From: Stentor coeruleus
Taxonomy: Eukaryota; Ciliophora; Heterotrichea; Heterotrichida; Stentoridae
Assembly: GCA_001970955.1 (NCBI GenBank)
Contig: MPUH01000415.1
Coordinates: 1 to 55,995, forward strand
Reading direction: 5' to 3'
DNA: 55,995 nt
The notes beneath the pieces were generated by a model. It made no database searches. It saw nothing but the letters and a program-made list of their open reading frames with translations, and was not told where the DNA came from. The translations under genes were made by a program, and so were the position numbers. How positions within the stretch are numbered: the stretch's first letter is position 1; every line of letters starts with the position of its first letter. Positions 20,611-29,744 of this stretch are shown here, in pieces.

Positions 20611-21396
20611 ACAATTTTTTTCATCGATTAATGTATAGAAGCAGTTTTTTTCATCAATTAATATACAAAAACAGATATTTTTTACTTTTATCCAAAATAA
20701 ACATTTAAACACTTAAAAAAATTAGATTAGTTTAAAATTTTCTTTATCTTTTAGTTATCAGTGGTTTTTTGTAGTATTTTCCTCTTGTTGAAATTTTGAC
20801 CTTTTTTCATTAGTATTGGCAGAGATTTTAATTGGTAATAAATTAGCTCACATATTTTCTTAAAGTTTGAATAAATGCATATAGTTAATATTAAAAAATA
20901 CAAAATAAGTATTGCATGCATATCTATATTTTCACAATTAATTTCTAAGAAAAATTTCTTAAAAACCTCTTTACATAATCAAAAATCATATATTGGTACT
21001 AATAAAATATATTACTACTTATATTAATTTTATATTCGCATTTGAAATTTCATATACATTTTTAACCTTTCATACTTTTGTTTATTATTATTTTTAATAG
21101 TAAATAATTTGATATTATTCAAACTTTTTATTCCAATAAATAATTATTAATTCAATTAGTCTTAATATATAATAATATACATAAACTTATCGGATCAACA
21201 AATAAATAACTATTTAATGTTGTTATACTACTAGATTTTAATATATAAACATAAACTTAGTTAATATAAGGTATCTTTAGAAAATAGATTAATGATATGA
21301 TAACAAAAATTAATGATATATACTTTTCTAATTCATTTCATAATTCAATTTTATATGCTATCTATAATATTTAACTTAAATTTTATTAGCGATAAT

Positions 21397-21885
21397 TTAT
21401 TTACTCATAGTAGTAATTTTCCTTAGAGCCTTTTTTCTTGAAGATTCAAGAAATTTTGGCATTGTTGATTTTAATCGCCCTGAAATCTGTCTTTGATAAG
21501 TTTTATTTTCGGTTATCAACAAACTTTTTAAATTTGATTCCATTAATTCTTGCTTTGGGTTTTTCTTATTGTATATATCTAAAGAAAAATCAGGACCTCC
21601 TAAATGATATGAAGGTAATAAAGAATTATTAACTGATGCTCTATATGTTGAAATTGATTTCTTTGATGAGCAAGTGTAAAAACGCTCTTGATAGTTACTA
21701 GATTTATTATATCTGAATGCTTGTAAGTTTTGTAAAAGTTTATATCTAAAAGGATTCTCAATGCTTGAACAGTTCAAGGCAGTTGCTTTGCTTGAAGAAG
21801 ATGATGGTCTTTTTCTTATCGATTTTTTATAGTTTTTTGGTGCTATTTGTGGTGCTATCTCATAAAGCCTCTTAATATCAATCAT
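21397..21885 (-). CDS. Basic hypothetical protein, 162 aa
   Basis: Not recognised. Lys/Arg/Ser/Tyr-rich with a basic N-terminus (about 12-30) and C-terminus, no cysteine cluster or membrane segment, probably disordered. The first ~10 codons lie in the segment duplicated around the N at 21940, so the 5' end and promoter should be treated with care. Confidence 0.6.
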   Translation of the reverse strand: MIDIKRLYEIAPQIAPKNYKKSIRKRPSSSSSKATALNCSSIENPFRYKLLQNLQAFRYNKSSNYQERFYTCSSKKSISTYRASVNNSLLPSYHLGGPDFSLDIYNKKNPKQELMESNLKSLLITENKTYQRQISGRLKSTMPKFLESSRKKALRKITTMSK

Positions 21886-22004
21886 TTGTAATATGAAATA
21901 CTAAATTGTATCAAATAATGATAGAAATTATTTATTATANTATCTCATAAAGCCTCTTAATATCAATCATTTGTAATATGAAATACTAAATTGTATCAAA
22001 TAAT
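21856..22004. repeat. 64-bp direct repeat around a single N (21940)
   Basis: Copy 1 is 21856-21919, followed by 20 extra bases, the N at 21940, then copy 2 at 21941-22004. It duplicates the 5' end of the minus-strand gene. Confidence 0.85.
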
Positions 22005-22355
22005 ACTTTTAAGAAAGAATAATTTTTTACCATGATTTTAGCTAATGCGAAAATTTAGTTAGTTTGACTGAGATTTTTTTATTTACATACTTTACTTAAT
22101 ATTCTAAAGAGTTTTCATCTTCTAATTAAATACTTTATTATTTATCTATTTAGCACAATATCATACCTTTATATAACCAAAATTAGTCATCATATATAAT
22201 AAATATTTTATCAAATAGAACAAAAACTCATGAAAATCAGATGTGAAAGCATATCAAAAACTTAAAAATATAGAAATAATTATTAGAACTCTAAAACCAA
22301 ACTTAAAATCCTAAGTTAGCTTAACAAAAAATTCCTATCTTATATATTAAGGGCA
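22005..22355. other. Spacer upstream of the epsilon-COP gene
   Basis: No gene seen; AT-rich, with a G-poor plus strand in the last 200 bases before the start codon. Confidence 0.4.
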
Positions 22356-23135
22356 ATGGAAGAAAAACTAAGATCTCTGTTTTTCACAGGAAACTTCCCA
22401 CAACTTTTAGACTACAAAGGTCGGGTTTCTGAAAACACATCCCTCCTAATGTCCCGTGCTCAAGTACTAATGGGAAAAGCACCATCATCAAACCTACCAA
22501 ATCTCAAAGTGCTTGCGGACTATCAAAAAACCGGTGAGCCTAGCAAACTATCAAACGACCCCTTAGAAGAAATTCTTTCTCTTGTTTTTCTTTTAAACAG
22601 TGATCAAGAATCCACAGTGATAGATTCAATAAAACTTGATTCATTAGAAAAAAAAATCTTATTCGCAACTGCTCTTCTAAAACTTCGACGACCTGATGTA
22701 GCAAGTTCAAATTTAAAAGCAGCTTTAAATGAAAACGAAGAAGAAGGAGCATTTTCTTTGCTACTTGCTTGCACATGTTTTGTTAAAGGAGAATTTGAAG
22801 AATGTGCATCTTTGACTAATGAGCTAATTTCTAAGTATGGAGAATCTCCTGTTTTGTTGAATTTATATGCTTTAAGTTTAATGGAAGATGGGAATTTTAC
22901 TAGGGCTGAAAATTTATTGAAAAAAGCTATAGATCAGAGTAAAGAGTTTGGGGTAAATTCGTATTTGGAAATGAGTTTGAGGAATTTAATTGCTTGCAAG
23001 AGAATGGTTGGAGAAGGGTTTGCGGATATTGAACAGTATGTTTTATGTAGGAAATTGCAAGAGGTTAATCCAAAAAGCGAGTATTTTGTTATGGTAAAGG
23101 CAGCTAGCGATTTGTTTGATCAAAGTTTATCTTAA
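22356..23135 (+). CDS. COPE: Coatomer subunit epsilon (epsilon-COP)
   Basis: A 259-residue all-helical TPR-like protein. The second half matches the epsilon-COP pattern: a short-helix pair E-C-A-S-L-T-N-E-L, then S-P-V-L-L-N-L-Y-A-L-S-L-M-E-D-G, A-E-N-L-L-K-K-A-I-D, a L-R-N-L-I-A-C helix and a conserved tail ending in D-x-F-D-Q-S-L. Epsilon-COP stabilises alpha-COP in the COPI coat for Golgi-to-ER retrieval. It is slightly shorter than animal COPE (~300), mostly at the N-terminus. No intron. A 56-bp tandem repeat begins 9 bp after the stop. Confidence 0.88.
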   Translation: MEEKLRSLFFTGNFPQLLDYKGRVSENTSLLMSRAQVLMGKAPSSNLPNLKVLADYQKTGEPSKLSNDPLEEILSLVFLLNSDQESTVIDSIKLDSLEKKILFATALLKLRRPDVASSNLKAALNENEEEGAFSLLLACTCFVKGEFEECASLTNELISKYGESPVLLNLYALSLMEDGNFTRAENLLKKAIDQSKEFGVNSYLEMSLRNLIACKRMVGEGFADIEQYVLCRKLQEVNPKSEYFVMVKAASDLFDQSLS

Positions 23136-23144
23136 TAGATAGTA

Positions 23145-23256
23145 AGAAATATAGGATTAGAAAGGTATGATTAAATGCTATGTTTTCGTTGATACTTATG
23201 AGAAATATAGGATTAGAAAGGTATGATTAAATGCTATGTTTTCGTTGATACTTATG
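23145..23256. repeat. Perfect 56-bp tandem repeat after the epsilon-COP stop
   Basis: Copies at 23145-23200 and 23201-23256 are identical and abutting, with no N. Confidence 0.9.
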
Positions 23257-23427
23257 AGGATTATTGTTTTATGAGGATAATGCAATGTTTTCACTGCTTT
23301 AAAATTTATGCATTGGCTTTTTAAAAGGTTGGAATTATTTTTTTTGTATGATGAAATGATATGATTAGATTTTTATAGTTTGTAAATTTTCCTAATTGCC
23401 ATTCTAAACAGATATAAATATAGAAAA

Positions 23428-25398
23428 ATGGAATTTTGCTCTGGATGCAAAGGCAAACTACCTATAATTAAAAAAAGATGCAAGATTTGCAGTAACTTAT
23501 AAATAGATAACGTTTTTTGTAAAAATTGTACGATAATTGAAGGCAAAACTTTCGTTTTTATTGGCAAAAGATATTGTTTACAATGCTGGTCTATATTAAA
23601 AAATTCAGAAGAAGATGGTAAAAGGGAAAATGATAAAATAGAAGATTACAGTGAATACTTTAAAACTGGTGAAGTACCAAATAAAATTGTAATGGAACAG
23701 ACTAAATTACTATCTATTATTGGCAATTCTCGACAAAATAAAAAATATGATGTACCTAATAAATTAAATCCCCAAGATGTTTCAAACAAACATCCTAAAT
23801 TCAATCAATCTAATCCCGATGAAATGCAGATTATTTTTAATCCTTATGAGCGAAAGCCTATATCGAGTGAAAATGAAGAAAAATCTTTAAGCCCTAAAAA
23901 AGTAGCCCAACAACCTTTTATTCGACAATCCCAAAGCCTACATCTGTTAAACAACTCTAAATCTAAAAGCATACCAGAAGTTGACTCTTCAGAAAAAATT
24001 TCCAATGAAATGTTTAATGAAAAAAATCAATTTTCTAACTCTCAACCTAGCTACGAACCTTGCCATTCAAATCCTCCTCCACCTCAATATCCAGAACAAA
24101 TACAATTAGTCAACAATAACTACCCAGGCACAAATATGATAAACAACTGCAATCCCCCTCTTCCTAATCCTTATATCCCATACGATTACAATCCTCATTC
24201 AAATATCTCTATGCCATATAATCCTTATGCTCCATACAACCCTCATTCAAATATATCTACGCTATATAATCCTAACATAGTTGTTTCAACCGAGCACTAT
24301 AATCTTAACTATCAAAATCCCAACCCACCACCATTATATATACCACCAGTTCCACTAAATATTCCAAATCCTCCTCCTATAATAATTGATCTTCCAAAAG
24401 CAAATCTTAAAAGCATGCCACCTTCTTATAAAAAAATATCTCAACAAGAATCATTAAAACTCAATGAAGAAATCAAAGCCCCACTTTCCCCAACAAACCA
24501 AGGACAATTTGAAAACCTAAAATCAAGCGTATTCATACCCACAAACTTTAACAAAAGCAACCCAAACCTAATCTACAGACTCTACAAAAAAATCGGCAAC
24601 GGGAGTTCTGGTGAGGTCTACATTTCTCAAAAAATATCAACCAATGAAACATTCGCAGTAAAAATCCTTAAACCCAAAACAATCCAAGAAAAAGAAATAA
24701 TAATAAACGAGATTTCATTAACTCAAAATTCTAATCATCCAAACATAATAAAATTTTATGAATATTTTGATTATGAAAACTCTATTTGGATTATCGAAGA
24801 ACTTATGTCCTGTAGTTTAACTGATCTTGTCTTAGATCGTCCAGGTCAAATACCAGAAATAGTTTTAAAATATATAATATACGAAGTACTAAAAGGTTTA
24901 GAATATCTACACAAACGTAAACGTATTCATCGTGATATGAAATCTGATAATATTTTAATTTCTGAAAAAGGGATAATAAAAGTTGCTGATTTAGGTGCAG
25001 CAGCACAACTTAATAATATGCGGAATAATCGTAATACTTTTATTGGGACACTTTTATGGATGCCTCCTGAGATAATACAAGAAAAAAACTATGGGATTAA
25101 AGTTGATATATGGGCTTTGGGGATTGTTGCGATTGAGATTGCTGAGGGTGAGCCACCTAATTATTATGAAAATCAAGAAAATGCTGCTATGAAAATTATT
25201 TGTGAACGTCCACCTGAACTTAGAAATCCTAATAAGTGGAGTTTTGAATTTAAAGATTTTTTGAGTAAGTGTTTGGTTAAAGATCAGAATTTAAGGCAAA
25301 GTTCAAGTGAACTGTTACAGAATAATTTTTTTTATGGGGTTGAAGAATATAAAGAAGGATTTTTGGAATATTTTAATGAGTGGTTTAGAAATAGGTAA
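23428..25398 (+). CDS. STE20/PAK-type protein kinase with N-terminal FYVE-like zinc finger
   Basis: A 651-residue protein after removing a 15-nt intron (23492-23506). Splicing creates an eight-cysteine N-terminal finger: C4, C7, C18, C21, C26, C29, C45, C48, the spacing of FYVE domains, though the basic R-x-H-H-C-R patch is only K-K-R-C-K. A long Pro/Asn/Tyr-rich linker follows, with a near-repeat around Y-N-P-H-S-N-I-S. The kinase domain covers about 380-640: G-N-G-S-S-G-E-V, the VAIK-type lysine near 407, H-R-D-M-K-S-D-N near 495, D-L-G near 515, G-T-L-L-W-M-P-P-E, and D-I-W-A-L-G-I. All catalytic residues are present. An internal Met at 23692 gives a 568-residue form without the finger. 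Confidence 0.9.
23492..23506 (+). other. 15-nt intron
   Basis: GTAACTTATAAATAG, containing an in-frame TAA. Removal joins C-K-I-C to N-N-V-F-C-K-N-C and completes the zinc finger. Confidence 0.9.
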
Positions 25399-25916
25399 TA
25401 AGTATTTTTATGCAGATTTGATATATGTTATTTAAAATAAAATTATATGGCTAAAGATTAGTTTTTATATAAGATTTTATAATATTGATGTTTGATGATG
25501 TTTTTGTTATGAATATTTAAATTATACAAACAAATATGATTGTTTATTTAAAAAAGTATATAGAAAATGCTTAAATTTCATTTTAATGTCTAAATTTTAT
25601 AATAATATAGATTTTATTTATATAATACTTCACTAATTTAATTATCATTTCCTATAATATTTTATATCATCTTATCAATATTCACTTAATTATTATCTAA
25701 AATCCTTTAATTCCTTTAAAAAATAACTAAAATCAATTCAACTGCCTTCAGCACAAAAAAACTTTCAATAAGTATTAAAAGTTCATAACAAAATTCTTCT
25801 TAACTTAATCTTTACTTTCAATATCACCTTTCTTTATCTTTTTATATAATCTTATTAGCCTATCCATTTCTTATTTGCTCCTTCTCATCTATTTTATACT
25901 GATATTAGCCATAATA
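25399..25916. other. Spacer between kinase and RBR genes
   Basis: No gene seen. The plus strand shifts from G-bearing, C-poor (25400-25560) to C-bearing, G-poor (25620-25900). Confidence 0.45.
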
Positions 25917-27200
25917 ATGAACGATCAAAGAAATCGTGAAATTTTAGTTCAAGAAGAAAACAAGAATGAGGAACAAAGAGATCAACTAATAGCAAATCTT
26001 TTAGAAATGGGATATGAATCAGAAGATTTCACAGAGTTTATTAATACAGACAACTTGCCAGATGTCAACACAATAGTAGATATGATAGAGAGAAGAAAAG
26101 AAAATGAATTGCATTTCGCATCAGGGTCGGTTTCATGTATGATCTGCCAAGCCAGCTTAAACCAAGTAAATTCTGTATCTGTCCCTGAATGTATGGACAC
26201 ATTTTGTAAAGTTTGCTTACTTGAGTATATAAAAATTCGTATTGAAGAAAGTCAAGTTCTCAGCATGCCTTGTCCCAATCATGAATGCCGTGCAGAAATC
26301 AGTGAATCATTAATAAAAAGCTTAGTCTCTCAAGTATTATTTGAAAAATATTTGACCTTTCGTAATAATGAAGAACTTAGTAGAGACCCATTTCTCCGAT
26401 GGTGTCCTAAACCTGATTGTAAAGGTTACGATATTGGTAGTTTAAAAAAAAACCAATTAACATGCAACATCTGTGAATTTATTTATTGTTATTATTGTGG
26501 TGAAGCTTGGCATCCAAAGCAAAAATGCAAAGCTATTATAGATAAAGATATGGACAAATGGGCTAAAAACCATGGGCTTAAATACTGTCCAAATTGTCGA
26601 AGAAAAGTTGAAAAAAACTTAGGTTGTGATCATATGACTTGTGTCAAATGTCGATATGAATGGTGTTGGCTATGTGGAGAACGATACAGCAGTGGACATT
26701 ATGAAGTTTGTGAAATAAAAAAACTTATGAAAAAAGACCCACCAATGCATATAATACTAAAATTGTTATCAGCTCCAATACTTTTACCTTTAATATGTGT
26801 GATTATTTGTGTTGTTGGTGTTAATAAAATGCTTGCTAGTCCATCAGTAGGAATTGGGTTTAAGAGTTTTTTAAGGATTAAGTGGTTAAGTTATCCTGGG
26901 GCTATTATTATTGGAATTTTATTATCACCACTTTTTTTTGCATTTGCACCGTTTATTGCGAGTATTGCTATGTGTATAGATTGTTATGGAAGATGGTGTT
27001 GTAATAAATGCTCTACGGTTATTTGTGGAATGTTTACTGGGATGATTGCAGCTCCTTGTTTAGTCGCAGTGATAATTATTGGTTCGGCTATAGCTTCTTT
27101 GATTGGGTTTATAGGGATTATATGGAAGTTTTATGTGTTTATTCGAAGATGTAGAGATCCTTTATTTTTGCTACCGAGAAAACATTATGGGTATGTTTGA
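25917..27200 (+). CDS. RBR (RING-IBR-RING) E3 ubiquitin ligase with C-terminal membrane segments
   Basis: A 427-residue protein starting at ATG 25917 (the upstream hydrophobic codons have no ATG). Order: a UBA-like helix pair (about 25-60), RING1 (74-124), IBR (163-204), RING2 (about 224-254) and three or four hydrophobic segments from about 275 on. RING2 has the RBR pattern with catalytic Cys in L-G-C-D-H-M-T-C (about C237), which accepts ubiquitin from the E2 as a thioester. The layout resembles RNF19/RNF144-type membrane RBR ligases. Substrates unknown. Ends in TGA. Confidence 0.93.
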   Translation: MNDQRNREILVQEENKNEEQRDQLIANLLEMGYESEDFTEFINTDNLPDVNTIVDMIERRKENELHFASGSVSCMICQASLNQVNSVSVPECMDTFCKVCLLEYIKIRIEESQVLSMPCPNHECRAEISESLIKSLVSQVLFEKYLTFRNNEELSRDPFLRWCPKPDCKGYDIGSLKKNQLTCNICEFIYCYYCGEAWHPKQKCKAIIDKDMDKWAKNHGLKYCPNCRRKVEKNLGCDHMTCVKCRYEWCWLCGERYSSGHYEVCEIKKLMKKDPPMHIILKLLSAPILLPLICVIICVVGVNKMLASPSVGIGFKSFLRIKWLSYPGAIIIGILLSPLFFAFAPFIASIAMCIDCYGRWCCNKCSTVICGMFTGMIAAPCLVAVIIIGSAIASLIGFIGIIWKFYVFIRRCRDPLFLLPRKHYGYV

Positions 27201-27351
27201 ATCATCATAAATATATAATCTTGAATACATTTTTAGTTTTTTAGAAGTAAATTATAGAGTTTTTATTAGATTTTGTTGATTTTTAGGGTTTTGGAAGAGT
27301 TTTTTTTGATGTAGGACAATTTTTATAACCAACTTATTAATTTAATTTATT

Positions 27352-27906
27352 TCACAGATTAGTCTTGCAAAACTCAGGTATAAGAAATTTGAGCTTTTTA
27401 ACTCTTGATTTAAAGCGAAAATGTCCTTTTTTATCATCTGGCTCTACGGAGATTAATTTTCCTGCTGATCCACTTCTCATATTACTCGTAGTATAAAGAG
27501 TAACTTTTGACCGAGGATTTATAAGAAAAACAGTTGGCTTGTAAAGAACTCTATCATGACTTTTACATTCTCTAACTACAGGTGTTTTGTTAGAAGCGAA
27601 AAATGTTTGTTTACTTATAGTGGATTTTTGCAAAGTAACCGAGCGCTGAAATTCTTGATTTATTTGAAGTCGTACCTGGCTTAATGCTCTAGGCTTTTCT
27701 GGAGGATATAAAAGAATATCTCTAAGAAAGTCTGGAATTTTTTCGGAAGATTTTTTAGGACGAGTTGAAGAAATTGTATTGTTAGTTGGGGAGATATTCA
27801 TTGGATAGAAATACTTTTTGGGATTTGATAAATAAGATCTTCTTCTTCTGTTGCTAGGAAGTCTTTTAGTAGATGTTTGAAAATTTTTACTTTTTCCTGA
27901 ATCCAT
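27352..27906 (-). CDS. Basic hypothetical protein, 184 aa
   Basis: Not recognised. A Ser/Lys/Arg/Pro-rich, mostly disordered-looking protein with a hydrophobic-basic C-terminus ending P-E-F-C-K-T-N-L. No domains, membrane segment or signal peptide seen. The ATG follows CTCATAA. Convergent with the RBR gene. Confidence 0.65.
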   Translation of the reverse strand: MDSGKSKNFQTSTKRLPSNRRRRSYLSNPKKYFYPMNISPTNNTISSTRPKKSSEKIPDFLRDILLYPPEKPRALSQVRLQINQEFQRSVTLQKSTISKQTFFASNKTPVVRECKSHDRVLYKPTVFLINPRSKVTLYTTSNMRSGSAGKLISVEPDDKKGHFRFKSRVKKLKFLIPEFCKTNL

Positions 27907-28372
27907 TTATGAGATATTTGCAAAAGATATTTTAGGGCAGTTTTTAATACTATAGAAAATATAGCTTTGTGTAATTGCAGATTTTATGATAAGTATATAG
28001 TTTCTTTATAATTATGCTTAATTATATTCATTATTTAGGATTATCTCGAGATTATTATAATTATAATTGTTAGTTTTGGTTTTGATATTTTTAGTATATT
28101 CATACTTTTATGTCATTTCTATAAAGATTCTAATAATTTTATTAGTAAAGTTTTTGTAAATTATTGTACTTTATTTTTAATAATTGGAATCAACCGCAAT
28201 TTGCTAATTGTAAGTAAAATAAATTTTTATATATACATCCCGAAGCTCTTTATCTCTTTTATTTTCCATAACTTTACAGATTCTGTCTATTACTGATAAT
28301 AAAAGTTCTATATAAACTGAATATAAGTTTCTAATATTTTAAATTTATTATGATAAATAGAAGAAAATATAT
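27907..28372. other. Spacer, no gene seen
   Basis: AT-rich, stop-dense in all frames; nothing recognisable. Confidence 0.4.
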
Positions 28373-29645
28373 TTAAAGGCGTTTAAACCGTTTATTAAGT
28401 TCATTAATAGAAAAAGAATCAATGTGTGGAAGGACATGGGTGATAAAAAACTCATCTGGCAAAGGTTTAGATTTAAATTGTAAAGCTAACAAAGATGAGG
28501 CAATAGGGTGTTCATTGATAGGCTTATGATGATTAATACTACTACGGAAGTTCCAAAGGGCAGAGCTCAAATAGTCAGGCAGGCTATGATTTGAACAAAA
28601 AGGATAATTGCTTAAAATTTCAGGAATCTCTTGTAAATATTCTATAATATTTGTGCAATGATGATCAATTCCTTCTATTAACACATCATTCATAGTAAAT
28701 TCTTCAGCAACATCCTCAGGCTTAAACAATACTAAACCCTTATAAACCCCTTCTAAAACCTCAACCCATTTATCCTCCTGCAATCTTTTATGCCAAGTTT
28801 CCGCAAAGCCATTCAACATAGCCACATCTCCTCCCATACCTCTATAAAACCCCCTTACCAACATTGATTTCACTAATTCCCCCGAATTTTTCCATAGTTT
28901 ATGCACATCAACCTTTATATTATCCTCCAATATATCAACATATTCAACCTCAGCTAAATCACTAACAATTTGCATAATACTCTCAAACATCTCTTTTGAA
29001 TATTCATAATCATCAACACCCATACACCATACAAGTAAAGGGAAATCTTTATGTAATATAGTATCTTCAAGAACAATAACACAAAGTCTTCTTGTTAATT
29101 CTTTTATACTATATATATATTTACCCACAATTACATGATAATTGTAATGCAGTTTTCAAACATGAGTTTCTATTTTTCCTCCTTACAGCTTTTTGTAATA
29201 CAGATTTAAGTATCCCTGGTGAAAGGCTAGGTTTTGAAGTTTTACCATAGAAATCATTAGGTGTTCCAATATGATTTGTAGTAAAAGTTAAAAGTATTTC
29301 GCTTGGGTCTTGAGAATTTTGTTTCAGTTTGTGAACTTTAGATTTATATTTTGAGTTTAGAGGGTTTTCGTATAAGTATTTCCAAATATGTTTTCCTTGT
29401 AATTTTCCTAAATATTCTAAGTGAAAATTCGCTTTTGTAGACCTTTGGCAAGTACTCATGAGTATTTGAAATGAATCCGGTAAAGATTTCTTAGGCTTAA
29501 TAGGCTCAGATACTGGTTCTTTTTTTTTACAGCTATGCTCAGAGTTTTTATCTAAAAGTATTTCCCCGCACTTTCGGCATTTGTCGGATATAGGGTTTAG
29601 TTTTTTTATAGGTGTGAAGAAATCTTCAAGAACTTTTCTTTTCAT
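28373..29645 (-). CDS. PIP-box-like, zinc-finger protein of unknown function, 418 aa
   Basis: Two frames join into 418 residues once a 16-nt intron (29109-29124) is removed; the phases agree. The N-terminus M-K-R-K-V-L-E-D-F-F resembles a degenerate PCNA-binding PIP box (L-x-x-F-F without the leading Gln). C23, C26, H37 and C39 suggest a small zinc finger. Around the splice point runs L-Q-K-A-V-R-R-K-N then E-L-T-R-R-L-C-V-I-V-L-E-D, a helical motif like those in DNA-replication-associated ATPases, but no Walker motifs are present. The second half is helical. A role at replication forks is inference from the PIP-like motif. Confidence 0.78.
29109..29124 (-). other. 16-nt intron
   Basis: GTAAATATATATATAG on the sense strand, the only 16-nt intron seen here. 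Exon 1 ends in phase 2 and exon 2 restores the frame at E-L-T-R-R-L. Confidence 0.85.
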
Positions 29646-29744
29646 TTATAAAATTCCATATTATGCAGAAAACCCAACCTAAAAAAAAATCCTCTTATAA
29701 ACTACTTAATGCATTGTTAATTTATAACATAAAACTACCAAATC

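Larger units (their letters stand above)
19337..21396. other. Longest gene-free interval (~2.1 kb)
   Basis: Very AT-rich and stop-dense in all frames. Its only distinct parts are a GC-elevated, foldable island at about 20131-20290, a tandem duplication at 20433-20610, and a weaker ~30-base imperfect repeat at about 20611-20675 (T-run, CATC-ATTAAT-TA). Confidence 0.5.
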
